Origin: Halorubrum sp. CSM-61 | Lineage (GTDB): Archaea > Halobacteriota > Halobacteria > Halobacteriales > Haloferacaceae | Direction: 5' to 3' | DNA: 64,000 nucleotides | Assembly: GCF_003781945.1 (NCBI RefSeq) | Contig: NZ_RJJW01000008.1 | Location: 94,629-158,628 of the forward strand | Shown: in pieces, positions 18,257-27,273 of the stretch | Numbering within the stretch: position 1 is the stretch's first letter | Layout: every line of letters starts with the position of its first letter | Made by a program: the position numbers and the translations under genes | Notes under the pieces: generated by a model | Told to the model about the DNA's origin: nothing | The model's input: the letters and a program-made list of their open reading frames with translations, nothing else | Databases searched by the model: none

Positions 18257-19196
18257 GGCTGTGTTGAATCGCCATACGGAGGCGAGGTAGGCCGCTAAAT
18301 CAAAGGAGTTGAATCGGGAGAGTTCCGTTGACCATGACGCAAATCTCCCGCTTCATCGGGGAGGTTGTACCGGTTGCTCAAAGAGTTACTGGCGATGGAG
18401 GCGAATCCGCCGCCCCGGATGGTGGCGGCGGATTCGCCGACTACGCACTCGTTTCCCTTCACTGTCTGCGGATTTACCTCGATTCGTCGTACCGCATGAC
18501 GATCGACCTGCTCAAAGAGATGCCACAAATAACCGGGGAGATCGGCCTCAACGCGGCCGATCTCCCCGCGCCGTCCACGTTGTGTAAGGCGTTCGACCGG
18601 ATCAGCATGAGCGTGTGTCGAGTGCTGCTGCGCCAGTCGGCGCAGCTGCACGATCTCTCTGAACACGCCGCGATCGACGCCACGTTCTACGATCGCTCAC
18701 CAGCTAGGCGCCACTACTGCCAGCGAATCAGCTACCGCGTTCAGAAGCTCAAAGTCACGAAACTCGTCGATACAGCGTCTCAAGCCGTCCTTGACGTTCA
18801 CTGCTCAACGAACCGGGAGGGAAGTGACGCCGATCTTGCTGAGCAGATCGCCCGCCGGAATATGGGCGATCTGCGGTCTCTCGCGGCCGATAAAGGCTAC
18901 GACAAGCAATCGCTCCGCGAAGGATTACGTGAGCTCGGGATCAGACCGCTGATCAAGCACCGCATCTTCGCACCGTACGACCACGCACACAACGCCAGAA
19001 TCGACGATAATCACTACAATTAGCGCTCTATGACCGAAACTGTGAACTCGGCTGTGAAGCGCTCGCTCGGCTTCGCCGTGCGAGCGCGATCATGGTTTCG
19101 TGAGTTCCGCGAAATCGCGTTGATGTGTGTCGTCTATAACATCAACCGCTTCGTCAAACAGTGAATATCTACGCCTTATAGCGATTCAACACAGCC
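18257..19196 (+). mobile_element. IS5-family insertion sequence
   Basis: A 940-bp element with perfect 16-bp terminal inverted repeats, GGCTGTGTTGAATCGC at 18257-18272 and its complement at 19181-19196. It carries one transposase frame broken by a TAG codon. The flanking bases do not show an obvious target duplication. A truncated relative lies at 14499-14760. Confidence 0.9.
18328..19164 (+). pseudogene. IS5-family transposase with in-frame TAG
   Basis: The frame would encode a 278-residue DDE transposase (MTQISRFIGEVVPVAQ start two codons in). The Asp residues are in AAIDATFYDRS and LAADKGYDKQS, and the Glu is in RSMTETVNSAVKR. Codon 232 at 19021-19023 is TAG where the copy at 14499-14760 has CAG (Gln). 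The frame then continues open through the catalytic Glu to TGA at 19162-19164. Without readthrough the product lacks its catalytic Glu, so this copy is probably inactive. Confidence 0.85.
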
Positions 19197-19402
19197 CATT
19201 GAGGATTCCCGGCATCTCGTTCAGGTAATCTTCGAGCTTCCGGAGTGGTTTGTTGATTTCCTGAGGGTGTCATAGAACGAGTAGCACACCAAAGAGCAGG
19301 GTGAATGCTGAGGTAGATGAGCTCAGCGACCCTGCAAGATGATCCTTCGATAGATTCGTTCTTTAATTCCGTGGAAACCGAGACGTTAGCGCTGCTTGAT
19401 AG

Positions 19403-20299
19403 TCACTCGAAGTCATCAAGCGATGTTTGCTCCAACTTCTCCTGAACGTCATCTACGAACCCGTCCACCTTCCGTTGGAGCGCCTGTAAGGACTTCGAGA
19501 CCACCCTCCATTCGTCTTTTCTCCCTGCCTGAACTTTCTCGATGTGTTCATCCAGTCCCTGCCGCTGGTACTCCGTGAGGATGGTCTCCGTGTGTGCTCG
19601 CAGCTCGTTTTTTAGGTTGTTATCGAGGTCAATCCACAGCGGGTGAGCATCCTCAAGGAGATCGTCGGCGTCAAACGTGTTCTGTTTGAGTGCGACGTGA
19701 ACAGTGGATTGGAGGATGCTGATGGTGAACTGGCGGTAGTCATCATCACCAGTCCCCACGTCAAATGGGAAGTAGTCCGTTGGCAGACGGCGTGTGTTCG
19801 TGAAGATGGGAAATTCGTCTTGGAGATCAACGAGATTGAATTCGTAGTTGTCTAGCGTCCGAATGATGTACTGGTTCGCGTCCTCATCGAAGTGAACGAC
19901 CGCAAAATCGTTCTCAGGTAGGTGTGGGTTTTCGTCGAGGTCTTCGAAGGATGAGTACGAGAATTCAGCGTCGAAGTCCTCTGTGGCATCGGCGGCGGAG
20001 ACGATACCGCGAGTCAGCAGAACTTCGGGTGAGTGATGCATTGACTCATACTTCTGGTTCTGTTCCTGCTTAATGAAGTACGACTTACAGTCGATGATGA
20101 TAGAATGGTTATGGGCGCGGCTGGTGAGAATCAAATCTGGATTCACCGAGTCGCCCTCATGGACGAAGCTCGGATCAATGATGTCAACGGTGTAGCCTAG
20201 GTTCCGCAGAGCGTCGGGGAACGTCCTGTCGAGCTGGCACAGCCCAATCCACGCATTAATCTGGAGGGTGTGATCGGAGAGGTTCTCCATCACACTCAT
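19403..20299 (-). CDS. PD-(D/E)xK-type nuclease, hypothetical
   Basis: A 298-residue protein. Residues 54-72 (P54-D55, then IIID70-C-K72-S) give a plausible PD-(D/E)xK nuclease site, as in restriction-type and repair nucleases. The C-terminal third is helical and probably coiled coil (RKDEWRVVSKSLQALQRKVD). The ATG at 20299 overlaps the TGA (20296-20298) that would end the upstream frame if its internal amber codon were read through, so the two genes were originally coupled. The family is not recognised by name. A defence or DNA-processing role is inferred. Confidence 0.65.
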   Translation of the reverse strand: MSVMENLSDHTLQINAWIGLCQLDRTFPDALRNLGYTVDIIDPSFVHEGDSVNPDLILTSRAHNHSIIIDCKSYFIKQEQNQKYESMHHSPEVLLTRGIVSAADATEDFDAEFSYSSFEDLDENPHLPENDFAVVHFDEDANQYIIRTLDNYEFNLVDLQDEFPIFTNTRRLPTDYFPFDVGTGDDDYRQFTISILQSTVHVALKQNTFDADDLLEDAHPLWIDLDNNLKNELRAHTETILTEYQRQGLDEHIEKVQAGRKDEWRVVSKSLQALQRKVDGFVDDVQEKLEQTSLDDFE

Positions 20300-20403
20300 T
20301 CTTCCACCTCCATTGTAGCGTTCGAGTCATAGTGCCGTTGAAGATTCGAGTAGATGCGGAGAGCGGTGTTCCCACATGCCTCGTCGCCGAGGTAGAGTCG
20401 TAG

Positions 20404-21390
20404 CTACTTGGGACAAATCTCAATCGTGTATTTGTCGTTATTGTGGAGATCTACGCCTTTTATTTTCCAGTACTGGTCATCGAGCTTGGTCTTCGCACCC
20501 CAGAGTCGAAGCGGGTTCTTCGCCGTAATGATATTCTCGATGAACTGCCGGACGTCTTCGATCTCGTTGTCCAGTTCGATCACGAGTGGGGTACCGTCCA
20601 TCCCCGTCCCGTGTTCCTGAGATTCGTATGAGAGCCGGTGGTTCTCCTCGATCTTCCGCAGAAGCGTTGCGTATCGCTCCTTAATCTCAGCTACGGTGTC
20701 AAGATGGAGTTGGATAGAGTCGCCTCCACTAGTGGTGAACCGTCCGTTGTGGGTTACTCGCTCTAAAATGAACGAGCCGTTCACGTTCCGTTTGATGCCG
20801 ACGCTGGAGAGGGAGAGGAAGCTGGATAGTTCGTCATGACTGTCGAGAATGTCGAACAGAGTTCCGGTTCCACGACCGCTACTGCGCACCGAGAGATCAC
20901 CGAAGTCCAGCCTCTCGTCGATGTAGTCTTCGGAGAACACGTCGTCAGCGTCGTAACTGACGCCCACGTCGCGGAACTCACCCATGTCCATTACCTCACG
21001 CTGTTGCTCGATCGGCATCCACGTGTAGTCGAGTCCGTTGCGGACGCCGCTCACCATGTCTTGGACGACTTTCTTTGCGTCCTCAGATTCTTCGAGGGTG
21101 TAGAGCGTCCAGAATCGAGAGTCCTCGTGATCGAGGAAGAAGGTGTACTTGGTAGCGTTGCGTTGGATGATGAGTTCTTGTAAGTCGAAGTCTACCTCGC
21201 GAGCCTCTGTTATGTCCACTCTCTCGTGGAGTTCCTCCGGAGTGACATTGGACTCAATGAGGAAGGTCTTGAGCATTGTCTGCCCGGGTTGCAATTCTTG
21301 TTCTTCCACCAACTCGTCGTACGTACCCTCGATGGTGTGCTGGAAGACGTCGAAGAGGTCTCGTCTGCTCTGGATAGACGAAGTGGACAT
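20404..21390 (-). CDS. Hypothetical protein ending at an in-frame amber codon
   Basis: A 328-residue protein of unknown function (MSTSSIQSRRDLFDVFQHTI start). It has no motif I recognise; strand-rich segments such as ATKYTFFLDHEDSRFWTLYT are visible. The stop is TAG at 20404-20406. The same frame then stays open for 35 codons (LRLYLGDEACGNTALRIYSN and on) to a TGA overlapping the next gene by ATGA. This suggests a premature amber codon, or readthrough, in a gene once 364 residues long. It lies upstream of a PD-(D/E)xK nuclease gene in one operon. The AT-rich TATTTAAAT at about 21503-21511 could be its promoter. Confidence 0.6.
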   Translation of the reverse strand: MSTSSIQSRRDLFDVFQHTIEGTYDELVEEQELQPGQTMLKTFLIESNVTPEELHERVDITEAREVDFDLQELIIQRNATKYTFFLDHEDSRFWTLYTLEESEDAKKVVQDMVSGVRNGLDYTWMPIEQQREVMDMGEFRDVGVSYDADDVFSEDYIDERLDFGDLSVRSSGRGTGTLFDILDSHDELSSFLSLSSVGIKRNVNGSFILERVTHNGRFTTSGGDSIQLHLDTVAEIKERYATLLRKIEENHRLSYESQEHGTGMDGTPLVIELDNEIEDVRQFIENIITAKNPLRLWGAKTKLDDQYWKIKGVDLHNNDKYTIEICPK

Positions 21391-21622
21391 CAGCGTTCTC
21401 GTATTTGATCCTAGTTTACTAGGTGTGTTAGTAATTGGCAATCCACGGTGAAAGTGGATCCATTACGGCACGTGGGTGTTCTCTTGTTGGTTTGTGGAAG
21501 GGCTATTTAAATTCGTGGTGGGTAGGGAGAGACAACGCACAGTAACCCGCTTCTGGTCGTGATTATTGCGCTAATCCCCGCCACTCGATATCATATCAGA
21601 CCCGCAACGGGCGTGTGAGAGG

Positions 21623-22597
21623 TTATTGTTTGAACGCTTTCGCCACAAGCAGTGGGAAGACAAGTGTAGCCTCTGCTTCCACTTGTGTGTAGTTCGTCTG
21701 GTTTTCTTTGATCTTCCCCCAAGAAACAGCCTCGTTCGGCGGTGCACCCGATAATGACCCATCACCCTCCATCCCCGTTGAAATATACACCACGTAATCC
21801 GCTCCTCCTCGAAAGAGGTTCGTCATGATTGCATGGTGTTTCGGTACTCCACCCCCCACCGCGATGAGCCCCGTCGAGTCCGCCAGCAGCCCATCTTCAA
21901 TTAGCGAGTCATAGTCGTCCAAAATCTCAATACCCACTTCTGAATCGTACCCTTGACGGTAATAGTAGAGGAAGTTCCCGACCTCGGAGTCCGTCAACGC
22001 TGGACAGTACACCGGTACGTCGTTGTCCGCGGCCTGCTTCAGAACCGAATCCTCATCCTCAAGAGTTTCACCTAACTCGCGTGCGAACGACGTTGGTGTT
22101 CTCACTTTCTCCTCTGCGAAAAAGTCCTCAAAGAAATCATACAGATACTCTTCCAACCACACATACCGGTCAGAAGGAACGAAGAGATTCCCGAGCCGAT
22201 TGATCCCACGCTCACGGAGCGATGCCTCGTCTGCGTCCCATTTTCCCATCTTGAATGGCTTTGCCGTCTTGATCACGTCCTCGGTCAGCGATCCAGACGT
22301 CGTAATAACTACGTCCACATACCCCTCTCGAACGAGATACGCGACGGTCTCGCGCAGCCCCGACGAGATGATGTTTGACGTGAACGTGAGGTAGACAGTG
22401 GCGTCCGCCTCCTGCATACGTTCGGCGATGTCGATTGCCTCTGCGAGCTGCGTCGCCTGGAACCCCGTTGTCCCATAGGCGTCGAGCATCTCGTCAAAAT
22501 CAAATTCTCCACGAAAGTCGTAGCCACGAACATCCGGCGTGTCAGGTTCCTCATCACTCCCAGGAACGACGTCGCTGTGAGAGTCATCTTTGTCCAT
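21623..22597 (-). CDS. Deoxyhypusine synthase family protein
   Basis: A 324-residue member of the deoxyhypusine synthase family, which modifies a lysine of aIF5A using spermidine or agmatine and NAD. Diagnostic stretches are FTSNIISSGLRETVAYLVRE, the NAD-site GGGVPKHHAIMTNLFRGGAD, and SGAPPNEAVSWGKIKE with the catalytic lysine at about 295. The normal lysine and Rossmann residues are kept, so it should be active. Finding it beside hypothetical genes and a plasmid-type origin is unusual, since this is an essential core gene. It may be a second, accessory copy or a dhs-like paralogue with another substrate. Confidence 0.85.
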   Translation of the reverse strand: MDKDDSHSDVVPGSDEEPDTPDVRGYDFRGEFDFDEMLDAYGTTGFQATQLAEAIDIAERMQEADATVYLTFTSNIISSGLRETVAYLVREGYVDVVITTSGSLTEDVIKTAKPFKMGKWDADEASLRERGINRLGNLFVPSDRYVWLEEYLYDFFEDFFAEEKVRTPTSFARELGETLEDEDSVLKQAADNDVPVYCPALTDSEVGNFLYYYRQGYDSEVGIEILDDYDSLIEDGLLADSTGLIAVGGGVPKHHAIMTNLFRGGADYVVYISTGMEGDGSLSGAPPNEAVSWGKIKENQTNYTQVEAEATLVFPLLVAKAFKQ

Positions 22598-22716
22598 ACT
22601 ACTGGATAATCTGACGCCGGTTTGAAGAACTCGGAATCGGTCTCCAAGCCGTTGATGAAACCCTCAACAATTGAGAGTTGGTGACTAAGAGCCGTCAGAA
22701 GCCCTTGAGAACAGAG

Positions 22717-23070
22717 TCACTCTTCCTCGTACGCGAGGTTCATCAGCCATTGGGAGAAGGCGTCTGCCTGCGGATCGACCTCTTCCTCACCGATGAATGG
22801 CGAGAGCATGTCACCCGCCATCAGCAGTGAAAAATCACGATCAGATGCCGTTGGTTCGAGATAGTAGGTCCGCTGACCTTCGTACACCGTTTCCTCACGC
22901 TGGATCAGCTCGGCACTCTCAAGCCCTTCGACTAGTCGGCTTCCTTTCCGCGAAGAGACACCCAGCTCTTTCCAAAAGTCGCTCTGGTGAATCCCACCTG
23001 TCTCACGGACCAGTTCAAGACCCGCACGTTCGTCCTCCGAGAGATCGGCTTCACCCTGTGACGCACTCAT
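22717..23070 (-). CDS. Winged-helix DNA-binding protein
   Basis: A 117-residue acidic protein. Residues 10-60 (SEDERAGLELVRETGGIHQS, then FWKELGVSSRKGSRLVEGLE) form a likely winged helix-turn-helix, followed by a beta wing (QREETVYEGQRTYYLEPT). The C-terminal tail is acidic. It lies upstream of the deoxyhypusine synthase-like gene on the same strand with about 120 bp between. It is probably a small transcription regulator; its targets are unknown. Confidence 0.65.
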   Translation of the reverse strand: MSASQGEADLSEDERAGLELVRETGGIHQSDFWKELGVSSRKGSRLVEGLESAELIQREETVYEGQRTYYLEPTASDRDFSLLMAGDMLSPFIGEEEVDPQADAFSQWLMNLAYEEE

Positions 23071-23182
23071 ATTCCAACAGCTAACGTGTATCCATTATAA
23101 TCGTTCTTTCTGTCGCTAACACTCGTTATGAGATTGGCCGTGATTGCTGTGCTGATCAGGTCGATCCACCGGAGTGAATCCC

Positions 23183-23491
23183 TCAATAGTCCCCGGCAGA
23201 GTCGAACACGTCGGTGAAGTCCTGAAGAATATCTTGTGACGACTTTCCATCAGCACGAGATGGAATTGGATCCTCCCAGCATTCGACCTCGAGTGTTTGT
23301 GTATCCGATATCTGATGCGGATCAGTCGTCACGTTGAGAATTGCCGTGTGATAGATAGCAAGGAGTCGGTGATCATGGACACTCACGTGATCGATGCCAG
23401 CTCGATTCAGGACTGCTGGAATATCCGTGGGACTAGAGAGAGATACCGAGACGGTTGGAGAATCCGGGTCACCCATACCAACGATTCTCAC
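23183..23491 (-). CDS. Hypothetical protein, 102 residues
   Basis: A short acidic protein beginning MRIVGMGDPDSPTVSVSL, with alternating strands and helices (DIPAVLNRAGIDHVSVHDHR). A second start at the sixth codon is possible. No family recognised. It stands alone on the minus strand between the winged-helix gene and the coiled-coil protein gene. Codon use looks haloarchaeal, so I take it as real with moderate confidence. Confidence 0.5.
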   Translation of the reverse strand: MRIVGMGDPDSPTVSVSLSSPTDIPAVLNRAGIDHVSVHDHRLLAIYHTAILNVTTDPHQISDTQTLEVECWEDPIPSRADGKSSQDILQDFTDVFDSAGDY

Positions 23492-23615
23492 ATCAGACAG
23501 ATAAACTACCTGTGCTGGAGAGCCTCAAGGGACTCGCGTCGAGCGTTGAGAAACACCCACGTTTGGGCCGACGTCGACCGTAACGTGTCTCACCCCGTCA
23601 CGTCGCCAGACGGAC

Positions 23616-24608
23616 TTATCGGTCGGCATTCGAGCGTGTGTGGTACGACTGTCCAGACTTGAATTCGGTCAGTTCCTCGATCCGCGATTCGAGCTCTTCG
23701 ACTTCATCGCGGAGCTGGTCGGCGTCGTCAGCATCGCTCGCCGCAAGTTGGTCTTTCAGCCCTTGGAGTCGCGTCTCCTTGCGGTCTTCGTCCACCTCGG
23801 CTTTCCGAACGTACTCGGTTTCTTCAATCTCGTAGACGTCGCGTTCAGCGACATCAGTCACCTCGAGGGCGTCGTCAACCTTCCCGCGATCAACGCTCAC
23901 CACCCGATCACGGTCGATCCCGGCTGATTCGAGCGTGTCCAGCACCTCCTCGTCATCTTTGAGCGAGCGGTTCGTCCGAGCCGTCCGCTGGACCGAGCCG
24001 TACGATCCCGAGACCGGTCGGTCGTGGTGGAGTCGGTCTAAGAGCGTGTCCGCGATCTCCTTGCGGAGGTCGTTGGCGTTCCGTTGAACGTCCGAGAGCA
24101 AGGTATACAGGTCGATGAGTGTCCCTGTCTCGACCCCTTCGAGCGCTGTAACCTCGTGGCGTTCCAGCGCGTCGACGAGCAACAGCGCATCCGCGTAGAC
24201 ATCGAGATCAGGTTCTGTCCGTTCGTCGGAAGCAGGCTCAGAGGACGGGCCCTCGTCCAGTAACAATGAGGTGGTTGGTGCTTCAGTCTCGATGATCACA
24301 CCTCGGTCGTCGTTCACCTCGAATCGTGGATGGAGACTCAATACCGTCGGGTATGGATCCGCATCGGGTGGGAGTCGATCAAGGTCGAACCCATCGGTAG
24401 AGTCGGAGACACGTCGATATAGTGTCTCGAACTGGTCTTTTTGAAGCGGTCGCGACTCACCGCTATCTGAGAATCTGATGATGACACGGTGTTCCTGGAC
24501 GCCAGTTATCTGAAACCGGTCGTTCGAGAGTGGTGTCCGGAGCGTCGCTCCTTCCGGGAGGTCATCTAACCGCTCAAGGAGATTGTGCCAGCTGACCCGA
24601 AACGACAT
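23616..24608 (-). CDS. Hypothetical coiled-coil protein
   Basis: A 330-residue acidic protein of unknown function. The N-terminal 80 residues are beta rich (MSFRVSWHNLLERLDDLPEG, FQITGVQEHRVIIRFSDSGE). The middle, about 140-215, is helical (DALLLVDALERHEVTALEG). The C-terminus, about 285-325, is a clear coiled coil (ADDADQLRDEVEELESRIEE). The start at 24608 is chosen because the upstream extension is not acidic and runs into AT-rich origin DNA. It is the first gene left of the replication origin and may belong to the plasmid-like backbone. Confidence 0.6.
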   Translation of the reverse strand: MSFRVSWHNLLERLDDLPEGATLRTPLSNDRFQITGVQEHRVIIRFSDSGESRPLQKDQFETLYRRVSDSTDGFDLDRLPPDADPYPTVLSLHPRFEVNDDRGVIIETEAPTTSLLLDEGPSSEPASDERTEPDLDVYADALLLVDALERHEVTALEGVETGTLIDLYTLLSDVQRNANDLRKEIADTLLDRLHHDRPVSGSYGSVQRTARTNRSLKDDEEVLDTLESAGIDRDRVVSVDRGKVDDALEVTDVAERDVYEIEETEYVRKAEVDEDRKETRLQGLKDQLAASDADDADQLRDEVEELESRIEELTEFKSGQSYHTRSNADR

Positions 24609-24773
24609 ATTCGTAGTGAGAGAGCGCGATGATAAATGTCTGAGGTTGTTGACAGAGATTATCGATGGATTCGTCATTGGGTGGTTATAGTCACTTTTTG
24701 GTTGTGGTGACGGAGGTGAAATATAACAGGAAGATACGACTGGGTCCACGGATTCAAGATATTTTACCACTAG

Positions 24774-27143
24774 ACGCACCCCTCTGTCGACTTGTTCAAC
24801 AAAACCACCTGTATATAGAGGGTCACCTCTATCGATTTGTTTCGCGAGGAGTTACCCATAGGAGATCGGTATTGAATTAGTGGAGAGAAGTTCTTTCCAC
24901 GCCCTAGTGGGAGGTTTCCATTGCTGATCAAAATTGAGCATAGGACCACTCCTACACGTAGTCGGGGGATTCACCACGACCGTGTCCCTAGGACCACACA
25001 CCCACCCCTATCGATTTGTTCTAACGAGAAAGAGTGGTGAGGTGGGTCAATCACGGGGGAGCCAAGGTGGATATGGTTAATCAGAATAATATCCTTCGGC
25101 TAAATCCATCTTTATAAATTCGATTCTGTTATAATTGGTGTGTAGAAAGGGGGTTGAACAAATCGATAGGAGTGGGTGTAGAGTAGTTAGTCGAAGAAAT
25201 AAAAGGAGCAACAAGACATCACTCACCACAGTGTACAAGAACTCCGATCCTGGTCTTCGTCGCTTGGTTTCTTGACTTCTTATTTAATATCCTATTAGGA
25301 GGTGAATATAGCGACGAAGAGTGATTAGAACAAATCGATAGACGTGTGTTCTTCTATCTAGCTAGTAGCTAGAACTAGAAAGAAGAAAAAGAGAAGGTGG
25401 AAGAGACTCTCAATTTTGCCCCAAATCGTGACGTAGATGAGACGTTAGTCCAATCTGGAATTCTGTCACCCCTCCCTTCCTTGGAGGCTGGAACAAATCG
25501 ATAGGGGTGAGAGGGTGTGTGGGTATTCTTTTGAATCGGTTGAGACGATAACCCCTAACAAATCGTCGGAGGTTACGGAGAGGAACAGCGTAAACCTCTA
25601 ATACCGTGGATTTGACGGTCATACCGGCAGAAAAGAAATCGACAGGGGAATCTTTTAGTATTTTGGTAGAGTGGGTCCCAATATGCCCACGGATCCTGGT
25701 CCCGAGGGAACCTCCGAGTCCACGGGTTCTATCAAAGATCTCATTCTCGAGCAGGAAGAAGCCGCGAGTCTCATCAAGAACCGGTCGCTCCTTGAGCCGA
25801 ACGAGATCGTCGACGAAGAACGTATCGTCGGTCGTGACACACAGCTCACCGATATTACTCAGCACCTTCGCGTCGCAATAAGTAACGAGCGACCGCCGAA
25901 TCTTCTCCTCTATGGTCCTTCTGGAACCGGGAAATCTCTTATCATCAACGCTGTCTGTCAGAACATCGTCGAACTCTGCGAAAGCCGTGATATCCGGTTC
26001 GGCGTCATCCAGATGAACTGCCAGAACGTGGGAACCCTCGGCGCAGCTGTCTACGAACTTTCCCGAAAGGTGGCGAACGACATCGGAACAACTGTCGATG
26101 TCCCGGAACATGGAGTTCCAAACAAGAAAAAATGGCGCGAACTCTACCGTCTGATCAACGACCACTACGATACAGTTGTATTTATTCTCGATGAACTCGA
26201 TATGCTCGTCGGTCGTCGAGATAAAGACGAGCCCGCTTTTTCGCGCCTTCTCTATCAGCTCTCTCGTGCTGGAAGCACCGACGAGATTACTGCCCAAGTC
26301 TCTGTCACTGCCATCACTAACGACACGAAGATGATGGAGAGTGTGGGAAGTCGCGCTCTCAGTTCCTTTACCCCTGAGGACGTTCACTTTAGTGACTACG
26401 ACGCCGACCAGCTCCGGGAAATTCTCCGGGCTCGGGAGGACGCCTTCCACGAGGATACACTCAGCGGTGACGTCATCCCGCTTGCAGCTGCATTCGCTGC
26501 CCAAACCAATGGAGACGCACGGAAGGCGATCGACCTGATGCGAACAGCTGGGTCGATTGCGGAAAAAACAGGTGCAGACAAAGTCCGGGAGGAACACGTT
26601 CGACAAGCCCAAGATAAGGTTGAGAAGAACCGCGTGTTGGAGGTGACACGTGGGATTAGTACGCAGAAGAAGCTCTGTCTGTTCGCGACTGCAGCTGTGG
26701 CCCGTGAGGATGGAACTGGTGCAGCAAGGAGCCCGATTGGATACCGGGTGTATCAGTACTTGACAGGTACCCTAGATTCGGATCAGTACCACCAGGAGAC
26801 GTACGTGAATAAGATGAAAGAACTCACGACGTATTCGTTGGTCGAGACAGAGCGGAAGAGTCAGGGACCACACTCGGGTAGCTACCTCGAGTTCACGTTT
26901 GGTGAGAATCCGGAGACTATCATCGAGACGCTCCGAGAAGATTCGCGGCTAGACGACGTCCACAATGACGAACTCCGCACCGTCGTGAATGCACAGCTCA
27001 ATCAGTAGGGTGTTCACCGAACAAGTCGATAGGGGCGAGGGTGTTATCGATGACTCAGTTTTATCGGTGACAGGAACAAGTCGATAGAGGTGGGTCTACA
27101 GACTGTGGTGGTCGCTCACACAACAAATCGATAGGGGCGACTG
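24774..27143. other. Replication origin region with ORB repeats
   Basis: Nine copies of an origin-recognition-box-like repeat, consensus GAACAAATCGATAGGGGTG, surround the orc1 gene. Three are in reverse orientation at 24774-24797, 24819-24843 and 24996-25021. Three are forward at 25156-25178, 25328-25350 and 25491-25516. Three more forward copies follow the gene at 27019-27043, 27074-27096 and 27122-27143. A decayed copy is near 25635-25651. An AT-rich segment (about 25081-25140) lies between the reverse and forward sets and is the likely unwinding element. Inverted boxes around AT-rich DNA beside orc1/cdc6 is the standard haloarchaeal origin layout. No other gene lies in 24609-25682. Confidence 0.88.
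25683..27008 (+). CDS. orc1: Orc1/Cdc6 replication initiator
   Basis: A 441-residue AAA+ initiator of the archaeal Orc1/Cdc6 family, which binds origin boxes and loads the MCM helicase. Walker A is GPSGTGKS at about residues 78-85. Walker B is FILDELD at about 167-173. Sensor residues follow near ITNDTKMME, and the sensor-2 region reads NGDARKAIDLMRTAG. The C-terminal winged helix ends the protein. The ATG at 25683 (MPTDPGPEGTSEST) is preferred to a GTG four codons earlier. ORB repeats on both sides, some within 150 bp of each end, show it acts on its own adjacent origin. Confidence 0.95.
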   Translation: MPTDPGPEGTSESTGSIKDLILEQEEAASLIKNRSLLEPNEIVDEERIVGRDTQLTDITQHLRVAISNERPPNLLLYGPSGTGKSLIINAVCQNIVELCESRDIRFGVIQMNCQNVGTLGAAVYELSRKVANDIGTTVDVPEHGVPNKKKWRELYRLINDHYDTVVFILDELDMLVGRRDKDEPAFSRLLYQLSRAGSTDEITAQVSVTAITNDTKMMESVGSRALSSFTPEDVHFSDYDADQLREILRAREDAFHEDTLSGDVIPLAAAFAAQTNGDARKAIDLMRTAGSIAEKTGADKVREEHVRQAQDKVEKNRVLEVTRGISTQKKLCLFATAAVAREDGTGAARSPIGYRVYQYLTGTLDSDQYHQETYVNKMKELTTYSLVETERKSQGPHSGSYLEFTFGENPETIIETLREDSRLDDVHNDELRTVVNAQLNQ

Positions 27144-27273
27144 TTTAGCATTTTGCGTTACCGATATTCTAAAAATCGTAGATGACGCTGGGATCTTTTG
27201 TGAATGAACGGTACTGTAGTCAACTGATCGAGGAACCACGCTATTGTCGTGAGGAAAACTGACACTCCCGCCT

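Noticed and set aside
22797-23084. Plus-strand frame opposite the winged-helix gene
   Set aside because: Composition is that of an antisense frame, and the minus-strand protein has a recognisable winged helix.
25410-26612. 400-codon minus-strand frame opposite orc1
   Set aside because: It overlaps a clear AAA+ initiator gene and its composition is that of an antisense frame.
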